Counted from the first letter of the stretch, positions 34,921 through 46,373 are shown. The stretch: DNA of 64,000 nt from Balanoglossus misakiensis (GCA_040954595.2 CM082578.2:186001-250000), one strand, 5' to 3'. Program-made: numbers and translations. The notes: generated by a model from the letters alone, not told the origin.

Positions 34921-37900
34921 AAAGTCAGAAAAACTTTTAACATACAAGCAATTGTTTATATATGATCAGGTCACCGAATTAAAAAAATAAAGAATGTTTT
35001 GCCTAAAAATGACCTTTTTGGTGCAAAAACGAATAAAACGCAACTTTGTATTAAATCAGCTCATTCAGAGTGCATTTTTATAATCAGCACCATTTTTACA
35101 TATAATGGAAATTTCATACATCATCAGATATCCAAATATGAAAAAATGAATTAGAAATATTTAAGATGATTGTCCAAAATTAGCTGATATCTGATAAATG
35201 TAGTATTGAACCGTTCTGTTTCCCCCCCCCCCCCCCCTACATAACATGCGGTACGCCGATGTCAGTTTACCCGGCAGTACTGCAGGCCGTGCCCCCAACT
35301 AACGTCGGTGTTTGAAACGCCCTGGTTAAAGTCGAGCTTTCTCTACAAATTGACAGGCAATAATGCAGTCCTACCCGAACAAATGTCGAGTGTTGACCCG
35401 CTGTGACTTTCCCTCTTCGGTTTGCCCGACTTAGCCAACGTCTTTGTACTAGAGTGTCAGGTCTTTTGCAGAGCCAGGCCGAAGGAAATCCGACTATATC
35501 ACCGTTGCTAACGAACGCTAGTGTCTGTCATGGTGTGCCGGGGTTTTAGTCGAGCCAGGCCGTAGGAGATCTGACTTGATCATCGTGGTCAATGTACGCG
35601 TGTTTCCGCTCTAAAGTGCCGGGGCTTCAGCTAAACCAGGCCGTAGGAAATCCGACGTAATCACCGTTGATAACTTACGCCAGTCTGTGTCATATAGAGC
35701 CGGTGCACCAGCCGAGTCACGCCGTAGGAAATCTGACTTGATCAACGTGGTCAATGTACGCCTGTTTCTGCTCTAGAGTGCCGGGGCTTCAGCTGAGCCA
35801 GGCCGTAGGAAACCCGACGTGATTACCGTTGTTAACTTACGCCAGTCTGTGTCCTATATATAGTGCCGGGGCATCAGCCGTGCCAGGCCGAAGGAAATGT
35901 GAGTAGATCAACGTGGTCTCTGTACGCGTGTTTCTGCTCTACAGTGCCAGGGCTTTAGCCAAGCCATGCCGTAGGAAATCTGACTTGATCAATGTTGCTA
36001 ACGAACGCTAGTGTCTGTCATAGTGTGCCGGGGTTTCAGTCGAGCCAAGCCGTAGGAGATCAGACTTGATCAACCTGGTCTCTGTACGCGTGTTTCTGCT
36101 CTAGAGTGCCGGGGCTTTATCCAAGCCATGCCGTAGAAAATCTGACTTGATCACCGTTGCTAACGTACGCTAGTGTCTGTCATATTGTGACGGAGATTTA
36201 GCCGAGCCAGGCCCTAGAAAAATCGACTTGTTCAACGTTACCAGTGTAGTAACCTCGATGTGCCGTCTCAAATGGCGCCCTAATTCACATCAAAGGCCAC
36301 AGGGTTCTATAGTATTTGCCGTTAACTAACTGGAGCTCACCATCGCCGACGAACATTCCTTGTCAGATGTCACAGAAAACGCTGCTCGGAACTTTACACG
36401 AACATTTAATGACTGAACATACAACACTGGCACTGGATGATGCGTCGCGGTGGTTGAAGTTTCCGTAGAAAACTGGCAAAAATCCCCAGGCTAACTGTGC
36501 AAAAGTCCTCACATGTGCGCCATGGAATTTTCCAGATATTTTCTAAACAAAAGCGCATGCGCTAATGTACTCACAGCGCGAGGGCGCTGGACTAAATATT
36601 TCAGTTTCTCTAAGAACTGGGCGTCCTTACACCAGCCCCCAAATTGTTCATGAAAAAACATTAACAATTTCCATCCTAGCAAATTCAAAACGCCAACATC
36701 CATATGTGCCGAAATTACATATCAAATAGAAATTACAAAACAATATCTATAAATATCTCGAAACGCGAAGTCGAAAGTTTTTCAGGAAACGCGAATACAA
36801 GAATCCTTTTCTTCATGAATGTGATGATACATCCTTGACCATGCCCAGACCTCGTCCGGTCAATCATGCTGCCAAGCATGATATCCAACACATCTGTACT
36901 TCAAAGATGAGATCAAACGCTGGACGTAGTGGATAGACTGGCCACTACTTGAGATCGTTGTTATTACAGCTGCTGGTAACTGCAACCATACCAATACCAC
37001 TAAGTCTGTGCTTCCAGCAATGTGCACAACTTATCATATGGTCTTTCTAAAACACTGGATCTGGTCTTCACCAATACTCGTCTCACCACCCCTTTCCGAT
37101 CAGGCATAACTTTGACGATTACACCCAAAGGCCACGCATTTCTGGAGGTGTTCTCATCCTTTTCCAATACAAATCTGACAGATACTGCACTTGCTTCCAT
37201 CTGTGTACAGCATACAAGTCGTTCTTCTCCGTCACACCAGGGGGTGTTGCTGCTCCCTTCATAGTAAGCAACATACTGGGTGTCAATGCTTTTAAGTCTC
37301 TAACGTCGTCCGACGATACTGTAATCTCATGCGGTCCATCTGTACGACGACTTTTGTTCTTGGCACATCTCAACAATGTGTCACCCACTTTACGTATCCA
37401 GGCCACTGCTTTCTTCAGTTTATACCAACTGGAGTAGTGGTCTATCATTTTCTGAACCGTCTCCTCCGCATTAACGGACATGGATCGATCCGCCCCTTTG
37501 TCAGGCGTCTGTCGTTCTCCCGAAACAACAGGTACTGTTCCCAACACAACGGGTACAGTTTCTTCTTCCGACCTCAAGGCTATTCTATGCACTAGTGCAG
37601 ATTTCTTCACCTCTGGATCTTCTGGATCTAGCTGTGTATTGTAGCTATCACTTGGCCATTTGTCTTGTGTCTTCCGCAAGAAATCAGGACCACCTATCCA
37701 TCTTTCGTTCTTCAGAAAAGCATCTGCCGGGTTGTCACTGGTATTAATGTAGCGCCAGTTCGCTGGGTCTGATCCTCCTCGAATCACTGCTAGTCTATTC
37801 GCCACGAAGGTATGAAATCTTGTGGTTTCGTTGTTTATGTACCGCAGCACGGTTTTGCTATCCGTCCAAAACACGGATTCATTGATTGGCAAATCCATCT

Positions 37901-39261
37901 CCTTTCTGAGAAGTTTGTCAAGCCTCACTGCTACAGTAGCTGCAGTTAATTCCATTCGTGGGATCGATATTTGCTTCAATGGAGCCACTCTTGCTTTGGC
38001 CATCATCAAAGTGCTGTGGATGTTTCCGCTTTTGTCGATCAACCTAAGATATGATACAGCACCATATCCATTTTCGCTGGCATCAGCAAAGTGATGTAGC
38101 TGAGCTGTGTCTACTTCACCAAAGTGCTCGGGCTTTATACATCTGGGTACTGCGAAACACTCTTCTAATTTCGGTAGATCCCTCAACCAATTCTCCCACA
38201 CTTTGCGTTGTTTTCCAGGAATATCATCATCCCAGCCTAGTTTTGCTTTACACAGCTGCTGCAAAAGCATCTTGGGTGGCAGAAGCGCTGGTGCTGCCAT
38301 GCCCAGTGGGTCGTATAATGAACTAACCACTCCTAGAATTCCTCGTCTGGTCGCTGGTTTCTCTTTAGTACGATTTCTGAATCCGAATTCGTCAGATTCC
38401 ACGTTCCACTGCATACCGAGTGCATGCTCCATTGGCAAGTCATCTCGCTCCAAGTCTAAGTTCTTCACCTCTATCGCCCTTTGTTCTTCAGGTATTGCTT
38501 CCAAAACTGGACGCGTATTGCTGATCCACTTTGTGAGCTTGAACCCTGATTTCTTACAGGTGTCTGTCAGCCCTTCAGCCAAAGACTTTCCTTCCATCAC
38601 TGTTGATGCTGCCTTCAACATGTCATCAACGTAGAAGTTTCTAGATATGGTGTTCTTGACACTCAGATCAGAAGTATTGTCTGAAGCATTCTTCAACGCG
38701 AAGTTTGCACAACTGGGTGACGATGTAGCCCCGAAGATGTGCACTGTCATTCGGTACTCGACAGGAGGTTCCTCTACATTACCATTAGGCCACCACAGAA
38801 AACGCTGGAAATCTCGGTTTTCTTGCGACACGCCAACTTGAGAGAACATAGCCTCTATATCTGACATCAGTGCTATCCGCTCTTCACGAAAACGTATAAG
38901 CACTCCTACAAGTGAACTGGTCAGATCCGGTCCTTGCATTAATTCCTTGTTCAAAGAAGTTCCCTTGTATTCTGCACCACAGTCGAAGACTACCCGGATT
39001 TTCTGTTTCTGTGGATGGTATACTCCATGATGGGGAAGATACCATTTCTTTCCAGGATTGCCTTCCAATTCTTCCTGTGGCACCCTTTCAGCATAGCCTT
39101 TGTCTATAATACTTTCCATGAAGGTAGTATATTCTTGACGATAGTCATCGTTGTTTCTAAATTTCTTTCCCAACTGAGAAAGCCGATATTCTACTGCCAC
39201 TTTGTTGTTTGGCATCGTAACACCGTCATCACGAAACGGTAATGGCACCTGGTAATGACCA
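34921..39261 (+). repeat. Left arm of a large imperfect palindrome
   Basis: Mirror of 39,920-44,281. Matching positions sum to 79,181 in the inner part (YVDD codons at 38622-38633 and 40548-40559; arm tips at 39,261 and 39,920). They sum to 79,207 in the outer part (LTR edges at 36,245 and 42,962; satellite anchors at 35,247 and 43,960). The 26-bp change equals a 27-bp deletion in the left arm minus a 1-bp deletion in the right arm. The satellite part shares rare variants with the right arm: gtgtcaggtc, tttcagtcgagcc, ccctagaaa and gtcagaaaaac. Symmetry becomes uncertain beyond 34,921. Confidence 0.9.
36245..36890 (-). mobile_element. BEL/Pao LTR (3' LTR, left arm)
   Basis: 646-bp segment between satellite (ends at 36,244) and the end of the pol region. 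On the minus strand it would run from TGTTGGATATC to GGTTACTACA, giving TG...CA ends, and it equals 42,317-42,962 in the right arm. The outer edge is firm because the satellite resumes there, apart from an ambiguity of about 2 bp. The inner edge is tentative: no clear polypurine tract precedes it. Confidence 0.65.
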
Positions 39262-39926
39262 TCAACAAACTGCGTTTGTTCGTACGCAATCTTCATGAAC
39301 TTTCTATCTTCAACCGAATCTTCGGGTTTGTCATCTATGATGCGCTCGCTGAACTCGTGATTGAAGAGGTTGATTAACTGCTGATCAATCGCCGGTCCAA
39401 CTTGTATTCTACAGACTGTTGCGGCAGTTTCATTTTCTGACACGCCAGCCCCCGTAAGGAAACCATTTACGAACCAGCCTAAACGGGTACGTACGGCAAA
39501 TGGTCCATCTCCATTACTGTTTATCACTTCCCATGGTTCAAACGCTTCAGGAACGTTACCACCGATGAGTAGGCCTATTTCCGCATCTATCTCAGGCAGG
39601 CGTACCTTACGCAAATAAGGATACTTGCCAATGTCATCTTGTGTAACGATGAGATCTTTCGAAGCAGGAATTTTCTCTTGCGTATATGTAGCTGGAAGTT
39701 TGATGATGTAATGCTCATCAAGATCTGAAACTTCTGGACCCTTGATAACACGACTATCAGCTGATTTACTTCCAGTGATAGTGTTCAGCATAATCTTTGT
39801 TTTCTTACCACCGACGTTCAGTTGTCGGCGAAGTGTTTCCGTACAGAATACTGTGTCACTGCCGTTGTCAATAAAGGCGTACGTTTGTACACTAAGACCA
39901 CTCGATCTACATTTGACCTTGGTCAT
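37000..39926 (-). pseudogene. BEL/Pao pol, left arm copy: protease, RT, RNase H, no integrase core
   Basis: The minus-strand frame 39926-37119 encodes, in order: aspartic-protease-like region (FIDNGSDT, residues ~17-24), reverse transcriptase (PHHGVYHPQ, then catalytic YVDD at 38622-38633) and RNase H (HHFADASENGYGAV, then MELTAATVAVRL). It then jumps from a linker (~residue 860) straight to the region that follows the integrase core in BEL/Pao proteins (DLKALTPSMLL, HRWKQVQYLSDLYWKR). The integrase catalytic core is absent. A second small deletion after LYWKR shifts the frame; the remaining C-terminus (RNAWPLGVIVKVMPDRKG) is in another frame down to the stop at 37000-37002. Compared with the right arm it also lacks 27 bp (9 codons) after NPAD. 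The gag part is missing beyond the palindrome junction. Confidence 0.9.
39262..39919. other. 658-bp unique spacer of the palindrome
   Basis: Only single-copy part between the arms. It encodes, on the minus strand, the protease and the start of the RT region of the left pol copy. At its right edge a short inverted word (tgacc at 39914-39918 and ggtca at 39921-39925) marks the turn-around. The matching tgacc on the left-arm side lies at 39256-39260. Confidence 0.88.
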
Positions 39927-42207
39927 TACCAGGTGCCATTACCGTTTCGTGATGACGGTGTTACGATGCCAAACAACAAAGTGGCAGTAGAATATCGGCT
40001 TTCTCAGTTGGGAAAGAAATTTAGAAACAACGATGACTATCGTCAAGAATATACTACCTTCATGGAAAGTATTATAGACAAAGGCTATGCTGAAAGGGTG
40101 CCACAGGAAGAATTGGAAGGCAATCCTGGAAAGAAATGGTATCTTCCCCATCATGGCGTATACCATCCACAGAAACAGAAAATCCGGGTAGTCTTCGACT
40201 GTGGTGCAGAATACAAGGGAACTTCTTTGAACAAGGAATTAATGCAAGGACCGGATCTGACCAGTTCACTTGTAGGAGTGCTTATACGTTTTCGTGAAGA
40301 GCGGATAGCACTGATGTCAGATATAGAGGCTATGTTCTCTCAAGTTGGCGTGTCGCAAGAAAACCGAGATTTCCAGCGTTTTCTGTGGTGGCCTAATGGT
40401 AATGTAGAGGAACCTCCTGTCGAGTACCGAATGACAGTGCACATCTTCGGGGCTACATCGTCACCCAGTTGTGCAAACTTCGCGTTGAAGAAAGCTCCAG
40501 ACAATACTTCTGATCTGAGTGTCAAGAACACCATATCTAGAAACTTCTACGTTGATGACATGTTGAAGGCAGCATCAACAGTGATGGAAGGAAAGTCTTT
40601 GGCTGAAGGGCTGACAGACACCTGTAAGAAATCAGGGTTCAAGCTCACAAAGTGGATCAGCAATACGCGTCCAGTTTTGGAAGCAATACCTGAAGAACAA
40701 AGGGCGATAGAGGTGAAGAACTTAGACTTGGAGCGAGATGACTTGCCAATGGAGCATGCACTCGGTATGCAGTGGAACGTGGAATCTGACGAATTCGGAT
40801 TCAGAAATCGTACTAAAGAGAAACCAGCGACCAGACGAGGAATTCTGGGAGTGGTTAGTTCATTATACGACCCACTGGGCATGGCAGCACCAGCGCTTCT
40901 GCCACCCAAGATGCTTTTGCAGCAGCTGTGTAAAGCAAAACTAAGCTGGGATGATGATATTCCTGGAAAACAACGCAAAGTGTGGGAGAATTGGTTGAGG
41001 GATCTACCGAAATTAGAAGAGTGTTTCGCAGTACCCAGATGTATAAAGCCCGAGCACTTTGGTGAAGTAGACACAGCTCAGCTACATCACTTTGCTGATG
41101 CCAGCGAAAATGGATATGGCGCTGTATCATATCTTAGGTTGATCGACAAAAGCGGAAACATCCACAGCACTTTGATGATGGCCAAAGCAAGAGTGGCTCC
41201 ATTGAAGCAAATATCGATCCCACGAATGGAATTAACTGCAGCTACTGTAGCAGTGAGGCTTGACAAACTTCTCAGAAATGAGGTGGATTTGCCAATCAAT
41301 GAATCCGTGTTTTGGACGGATAGCAAAACCGTGCTGCGGTACATAAACAACAAAACCACAAGATTTCATACCTTCGTGGCGAATAGACTAGCAGTGATTC
41401 GAGGAGGATCAGACCCAGCGAACTGGCGCTACATTAATACCAGTGACAACCCGGCAGATGAGTGCTCTAGAGGTCAGAAAATAGATGCTTTTCTGAAGAA
41501 CGAAAGATGGATAGGTGGTCCTGATTTCTTGCGGAAGACACAAGACAAATGGCCAAGTGATAGCTACAATACACAGGTAGATCCAGAAGATCCAGAGGTG
41601 AAGAAATCTGCACTAGTGCATAGAATAGCCTTGAGGTCGGAAGAAGAAACTGTACCCGTTGTGTTGGGAACAGTACCTGTTGTTTCGGGAGAACGACAGA
41701 CGCCTGACAAAGGGGCGGATCGATCCATGTCCGTTAATGCGGAGGAGACGGTTCAGAAAATGATAGACCACTACTCCAGTTGGTATAAACTGAAGAAAGC
41801 AGTGGCCTGGATACGTAAAGTGGGTGACACATTGTTGAGATGTGCCAAGAACAAAAGTCGTCGTACAGATGGACCGCATGAGATTACAGTATCGTCGGAC
41901 GACGTTAGAGACTTAAAAGCATTGACACCCAGTATGTTGCTTACTATGAAGGGAGCAGCAACACCCCCTGGTGTGACGGAGAAGAACGACTTGTATGCTG
42001 TACACAGATGGAAGCAAGTGCAGTATCTGTCAGATTTGTATTGGAAAAGGATGAGAACACCTCCACAAATGCGTGGCCTTGGGTGTAATCGTCAAAGTTA
42101 TGCCTGATCGGAAAGGGGTGGTGAGACGAGTATTGGTGAAGACCAGATCCAGTGTTTTAGAAAGACCATATGATAAGTTGTGCACATTGCTGGAAGCACA
42201 GACTTAG
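39920..42207 (+). pseudogene. BEL/Pao pol, right arm copy: RT and RNase H, 5'-truncated
   Basis: The plus-strand frame is open from 39822 to 42107, but the first ~35 codons read antisense protease sequence from the spacer. Genuine pol sequence starts at about HYQVPLPFRDDG. It contains RT (YVDD at 40548-40559), RNase H (FADASENGYGAV) and the same integrase-core deletion and post-LYWKR deletion as the left arm, so both deletions predate the inverted duplication. It keeps the nine residues after NPAD (ECSRGQKID) that the left copy has lost. A further 1-bp deletion near 42,078 disrupts the C-terminus; the homologous stop is at 42205-42207. No protease or gag. Confidence 0.9.
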
Positions 42208-42316
42208 TGGTATTGGTATGGTTGCAGTTACCAGCAGCTGTAATAACAACGATCTCAAGTAGTGGCCAGTCTATCCACTACGTCCAGCGTTTGATCTCAT
42301 CTTTGAAGTACAGATG

Positions 42317-42962
42317 TGTTGGATATCATGCTTGGCAGCATGATTGACCGGACGAGGTCTGGGCATGGTCTAGGATGTATCATCACATTCATGAAGAAAA
42401 GGATTCTTGTATTCGCGTTTCCTGAAAAACTTTCGACTTCGCGTTTCGAGATATTTATAGATATTGTTTTGTAATTTCTATTTGATATGTAATTTCGGCA
42501 CATATGGATGTTGGCGTTTTGAATTTGCTAGGATGGAAATTGTTAATGTTTTTTCATGAACAATTTGGGGGCTGGTGTAAGGACGCCCAGTTCTTAGAGA
42601 AACTGAAATATTTAGTCTAGCGCCCTCGCGCTGTGAGTACATTAGCGCATGCGCTTTTGTTTAGAAAATATCTGGAAAATTCCATGGCGCACATGTGAGG
42701 ACTTTTGCACAGTTAGCCTGGGGATTTTTGCCAGTTTTCTACGGAAACTTCAACCACCGCGACGCATCATCCAGTGCCAGTGTTGTATGTTCAGGCATTA
42801 AATGTTCGTGTAAAGTTCCGAGCAGCGTTTTCTGTGACATCTGACAAGGAATGTTCGTCGGCGATGGTGAGCTCCAGTTAGTTAACGGCAAATACTATAG
42901 AACCCTGTGGCCTTTGATGTGAATTTGGGCGCCATTTGAGACGGCACATCGAGGTTACTACA
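42317..42962 (+). mobile_element. BEL/Pao LTR (3' LTR, right arm)
   Basis: 646-bp mirror of the left LTR, from TGTTGG at 42317 to TACA at 42962, after which satellite in minus orientation follows directly (ctggtaacgttgaac). The arms differ by a few substitutions here. Both outer ends of the palindrome are 3' LTRs, so no target duplication is expected. Confidence 0.65.
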
Positions 42963-45900
42963 CTGGTAACGTTGAACAAGTCGATTTTTCTAGGGCCTGG
43001 CTCGGCTAAATCTCCGTCACAATATGACAGACACTAGCGTATGTTAGCAACGGTGATCAAGTCAGATTTTCTACGGCATGGCTTGGATAAAGCCCCGGCA
43101 CTCTAGAGCAGAAACACGCGAACAGAGACCACGTTGATCAAGTCTGATCTCCTACGGCTTGGCTCGACTGAAACCCTGGCACACTATGACAGACACTAGC
43201 GTTCGTTAGCAACGTTGATCAAGTCAGATTTCCTACGGCATGGCTTGGCTAAAGCCCTGGCACTCTAGAGCAGAAACACGCGTACAGAGACCACGTTGAT
43301 CTACTCACATTTCCTTCGGCCTGGCACGGCTGATGCCCCGGCACTATATATAGGACACAGACTGGCGTAAGTTAACAACGGTAATCACGTCGGGTTTCCT
43401 ACGGCCTGGCTCAGCTGAAGTCCCGGCACTCTAGAGCAGAAACAGGCGTACATTGACCACGTTGATCAAGTCAGATTTCCTACGGCGTGACTCGGCTGGT
43501 GCACCGGCTCTATATGACACAGACTGGCGTAAGTTATCAACGGTGATTACGTCGGATTTCCTACGGCCTGGTTTAGCTGAAGCCCCGGCACTTTAGAGCG
43601 GAAACACGCGTACATTGACCACGATGATCAAGTCAGATCTCCTACGGCCTGGCTCGACTAAAACCCCGGCACACCATGACAGACACTAGCGTTCGTTAGC
43701 AACGGTGATCAAGTCGGATTTCCTTCGGCCTGGCTCTGCAAAAGACCTGACACTCTAGTACAAAGACGTTGGCTAAGTCGGGCAAACCGAAGAGGGAAAG
43801 TCACAGCGGGTCAACACTCGACATTTGTTCGGGTAGGACTGCATTATTGCCTGTCAATTTATAGAGAAAGCTCGAATTTAACCAGGGCGTTTCAAACACC
43901 GACGTTAGTTGGGGGCACGGCCTGCAGTACTGCCGGGTAAGCTGACATCGGCGTACCGCATGTAATGTAGGGGGGGGGGGGAGGGAAACAGAACGGTTCA
44001 ATGCTACATTTATCAGATATCAGCTAATTTTGGACAATCATCTAAAATCTAAATCATTTTTTCATATTTGGATATCTGATGATGTATGAAATTTCCATTA
44101 TATGTAAAAATGGTGCTGATTATAAAAATGCACTCTGAATGAGCTGATTTAATACAAAATTGCGTTTTATTCGTTTTTGCACCAAAAAGGTCATTTTTAG
44201 GCAAAACATTCTTTATTTTTTAATTCGGTGACCTGATCATATATAAACAATTGCTTGTATGTTAAAAGTTTTTCTGACTTTTAAAAGCCGTGACACTGGC
44301 GGCATTCAACACGAAAATAACAATTTTAGCCACAATTTGGTCAAAATGGTAAATTTTTGAAAATTACAAAAAATACCTGTTTTCTACATTTTCGGAAATC
44401 TGATGGAGTATAGAATGCTCTTCGTATCTATATATATCGATACAAATTCCACAAAAGACCGTCTAATTTGGCTCACTGCAGACAAATTGCGTTTTACCAA
44501 ATTTTCCTTGAAAATGTCATTTTTAGAAAAAAAATAAAAAAACCTTTGTTCTTCGAATTTGGTGCCCTGATCATATATGACATGTTGATTGTATGTTAAA
44601 ACTTTCGACCACTCCAAAAATGCAGAGATATTGACGGAATTCAAGAAAAAATAGCCATTTTGGCCATATGTTGACAAAAATGGTAAATTTTAAAAAAATC
44701 TTAAAAAATTAACTCTTTTCTTCATTTTCGGAAATATTATGGAGCATGAAGTGTCGTTCTCTTGTAAAAAGTGCTGCAAATTCCAGAAAAGGCGGTATAA
44801 TTTGAATCACCCAAGTCAAAATTACCATTTTCGACATTTTCCGAAAAATTGTCTTTTTTACAAAATAAATAAGAATAAATTCTTTTCTTAGTTTCAAACG
44901 GGTAGAGATACTTTCCACACGGGTTTTCTAACATTGAATTCCCGTTCATCAACTCAGATTTCCTACAGCATAAGTCGGCTAAAACCCTGACACTCTAGAG
45001 CAGAAACAGTTGCACACTGGTAACGTTGAACAAGTCGATTTTTCTACGGCCTGGCTCGGCTAAATCTCCGTCAAAATATGACAGACACTAGCGTACGTTA
45101 GCAACGGTGATCAAGTCAGATTTTCTACGGCATGGCTTGGATAAAACCCCGGCACTCTAGAGCAGAAACACGCGTACAGAGACCACGTTGATCAAGTCTG
45201 TGTCCTATATATAGTGCCGGGGCATCAGCCGTGCCAGGCCGAAGGAAATGTGAGTAGATCAACGTGGTCTCCCGTGTGGAAAGTATCTCTACCCGTTTGA
45301 AACTAAGAAAAGAATTTATTCTTATTTATTTGTAAAAAAGACAACGTTGATCAAGTCAGATTTCCTACAGCATGGCTTGGCTAAAGCCCTGGCACTCTAG
45401 AGCAGAAACACGCGTTCAGAGACCACGTTGATCTACTCACATTTCCTTCGGCCTGGCACGGCTGATGCCCCGGCACTATATATAGGACACAGACTGGCGT
45501 AAGTTAACAACGGTAATCACGTCGGGTTTCCTACGGCCTGGCTCAGCTGAAGCCCCGGCACTCTAGAGCAGAAACATGCGTACATTGACCACGTTGATCA
45601 AGTCAGATTTCCTATGGCGTGACTCGGCTGGTGCACCGGCTCTATATGACACAGACTGGCGTAAGTTATCAACGGTGATTACGTCGGATTTCCTACGGCC
45701 TGGTTTAGCTGAAGCCCCGGCACTTTAGAGCGGAAACACGCGTATATTGACCACGATGATCAAGTCAGATCTCCTACGGCCTGGCTCGACTAAAACCCCG
45801 GCACACCATGACAGACACTAGCGTTCGTTAGCAACGGTGATCAAGTCGGATTTCCTTCGGCCTGGCTCTGCAAAAGACCCGACACTCTGGTACAAAGACG

Positions 45901-46025
45901 TTGGCTAAGTCGGGGAAAACGAAGAGGGAAAGTCACAGCGGGTCAACACTCGACATTTGTTCGGGTAGGACTGCATTATTGCCTGTCAATTTATAGAGAG
46001 AGCCCGAATTTAACCAGGGCGTTTC
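42963..46025 (-). repeat. 2-kb satellite (- orientation), between BEL palindrome and CR1-like LINE
   Basis: Same satellite as the left block but reverse-complemented. The anchor ends at 43,960, the AT half spans about 43,990-44,950, and the GC subrepeats run to 46,025, where a LINE interrupts inside gcgtttc/aaacacc. The first ~1.3 kb is the palindrome flank. A small piece in the opposite orientation lies at 45,196-45,344. Confidence 0.95.
45196..45344 (+). other. Micro-inversion: two satellite pieces in + orientation inside the - array
   Basis: 45,196-45,271 is a GC-half piece in + orientation (starting gtctgtgtcctatatatag). It is fused directly to an AT-half piece in + orientation (45,271-45,344, ccgtgtggaaagtatc to aaaaaagacaa). 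In normal units these lie several hundred bases apart. The joints share short words with the surrounding minus sequence (gtctg on the left, caa on the right). This looks like two consecutive template switches during replication or repair. Confidence 0.85.
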
Positions 46026-46061
46026 CAGGCATGATCTTGAAAACTGTAATACCGAGGTCAT
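46026..46061 (+). repeat. 36-bp 5' filler copied from the element's own ORF2
   Basis: 46026-46061 (beginning caggcatgatcttgaaaac) is identical over 36 bases to 48590-48625 inside ORF2, and both continue differently afterwards. It sits precisely between satellite and the element 5' end. Template jumping or filler synthesis at the 5' junction of retrotransposition is the likely cause. Confidence 0.9.
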
Positions 46062-46373
46062 GTGGTGGTGGCGCTGTTTTACTGGTCGCAGCTTAGTGAT
46101 TACGGCTCCTGAAAATTGCTAGTTTTTTGCCTTAGATCTGATGCTTATGACTTGTACGGCACAAGGACTGGAACATGAAACTGTTCTTAATACCTAGAAC
46201 CTTGTTTGAAATGTAAGTGTGCACTGTTCATCTGGATTTCGCCATTCGGTTTTTCTTCTTCACCATATGTGTATTGAAGGACTGCACTGTACAATCTCTC
46301 TGGAGTGGCGGGAAATTTGTATTGTCATCCAAATAACTGTATTGTCTTCCAAAAATTTGCATTGCAAATCAAG

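Larger units (their letters stand above)
11905..36244 (+). repeat. 2-kb satellite, main block (+ orientation), about 12 units
   Basis: The anchor tgcggtacgccgatgtcag starts at 13531, 15334, 17386, 19432, 21475, 23504, 25878, 27229, 29109, 31143, 33188 and 35247. Most spacings are 2,029-2,059 bp. Exceptions are 1,803 (13531), 2,374 (23504), 1,351 (25878) and 1,880 (27229), which reflect loss or gain of subrepeats. The 60-72-codon ORFs repeated here start at GTG or shift frame between copies and are not genes. Each unit carries one TATATATAG in the GC half and one poly-C tract (about 7-17 C) before the anchor. The block ends at 36,244, where a BEL/Pao LTR begins. Confidence 0.96.
39920..44281 (-). 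repeat. Right arm of the large imperfect palindrome
   Basis: Inverted copy of 34,921-39,261: BEL/Pao RT to 3' LTR (39,920-42,962), then satellite in minus orientation carrying the same private variants as the left satellite flank. Only two indels distinguish the element part of the arms (26 bp net), plus scattered substitutions. In the encoded protein I noticed about seven differences over roughly 700 residues, for example NASDN/KAPDN, LGWDD/LSWDD and KEMDL/NEVDL. Confidence 0.9.

Noticed and set aside
2325-36244. CENP-B-box-like motif in the satellite (for example near cttcggtttgcccgac)
   Set aside because: Only partial similarity; the central A and the CGGG are not matched, so no centromere claim is made on this basis.
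37022-39242. Plus-strand ORFs opposite the left BEL pol (for example 38107-38634)
   Set aside because: Antisense shadows of the pol frame; the same shadows appear mirrored in the right arm.
39822-39930. Natural N-terminus for the right BEL pol ORF
   Set aside because: These codons read the antisense strand of the protease region across the palindrome junction and are not pol sequence.
36245-42962. A complete BEL element with two LTRs and a target duplication
   Set aside because: Both LTRs are 3' LTRs in opposite orientation at the outer ends of the palindrome; there is no 5' LTR, no gag and no target duplication.
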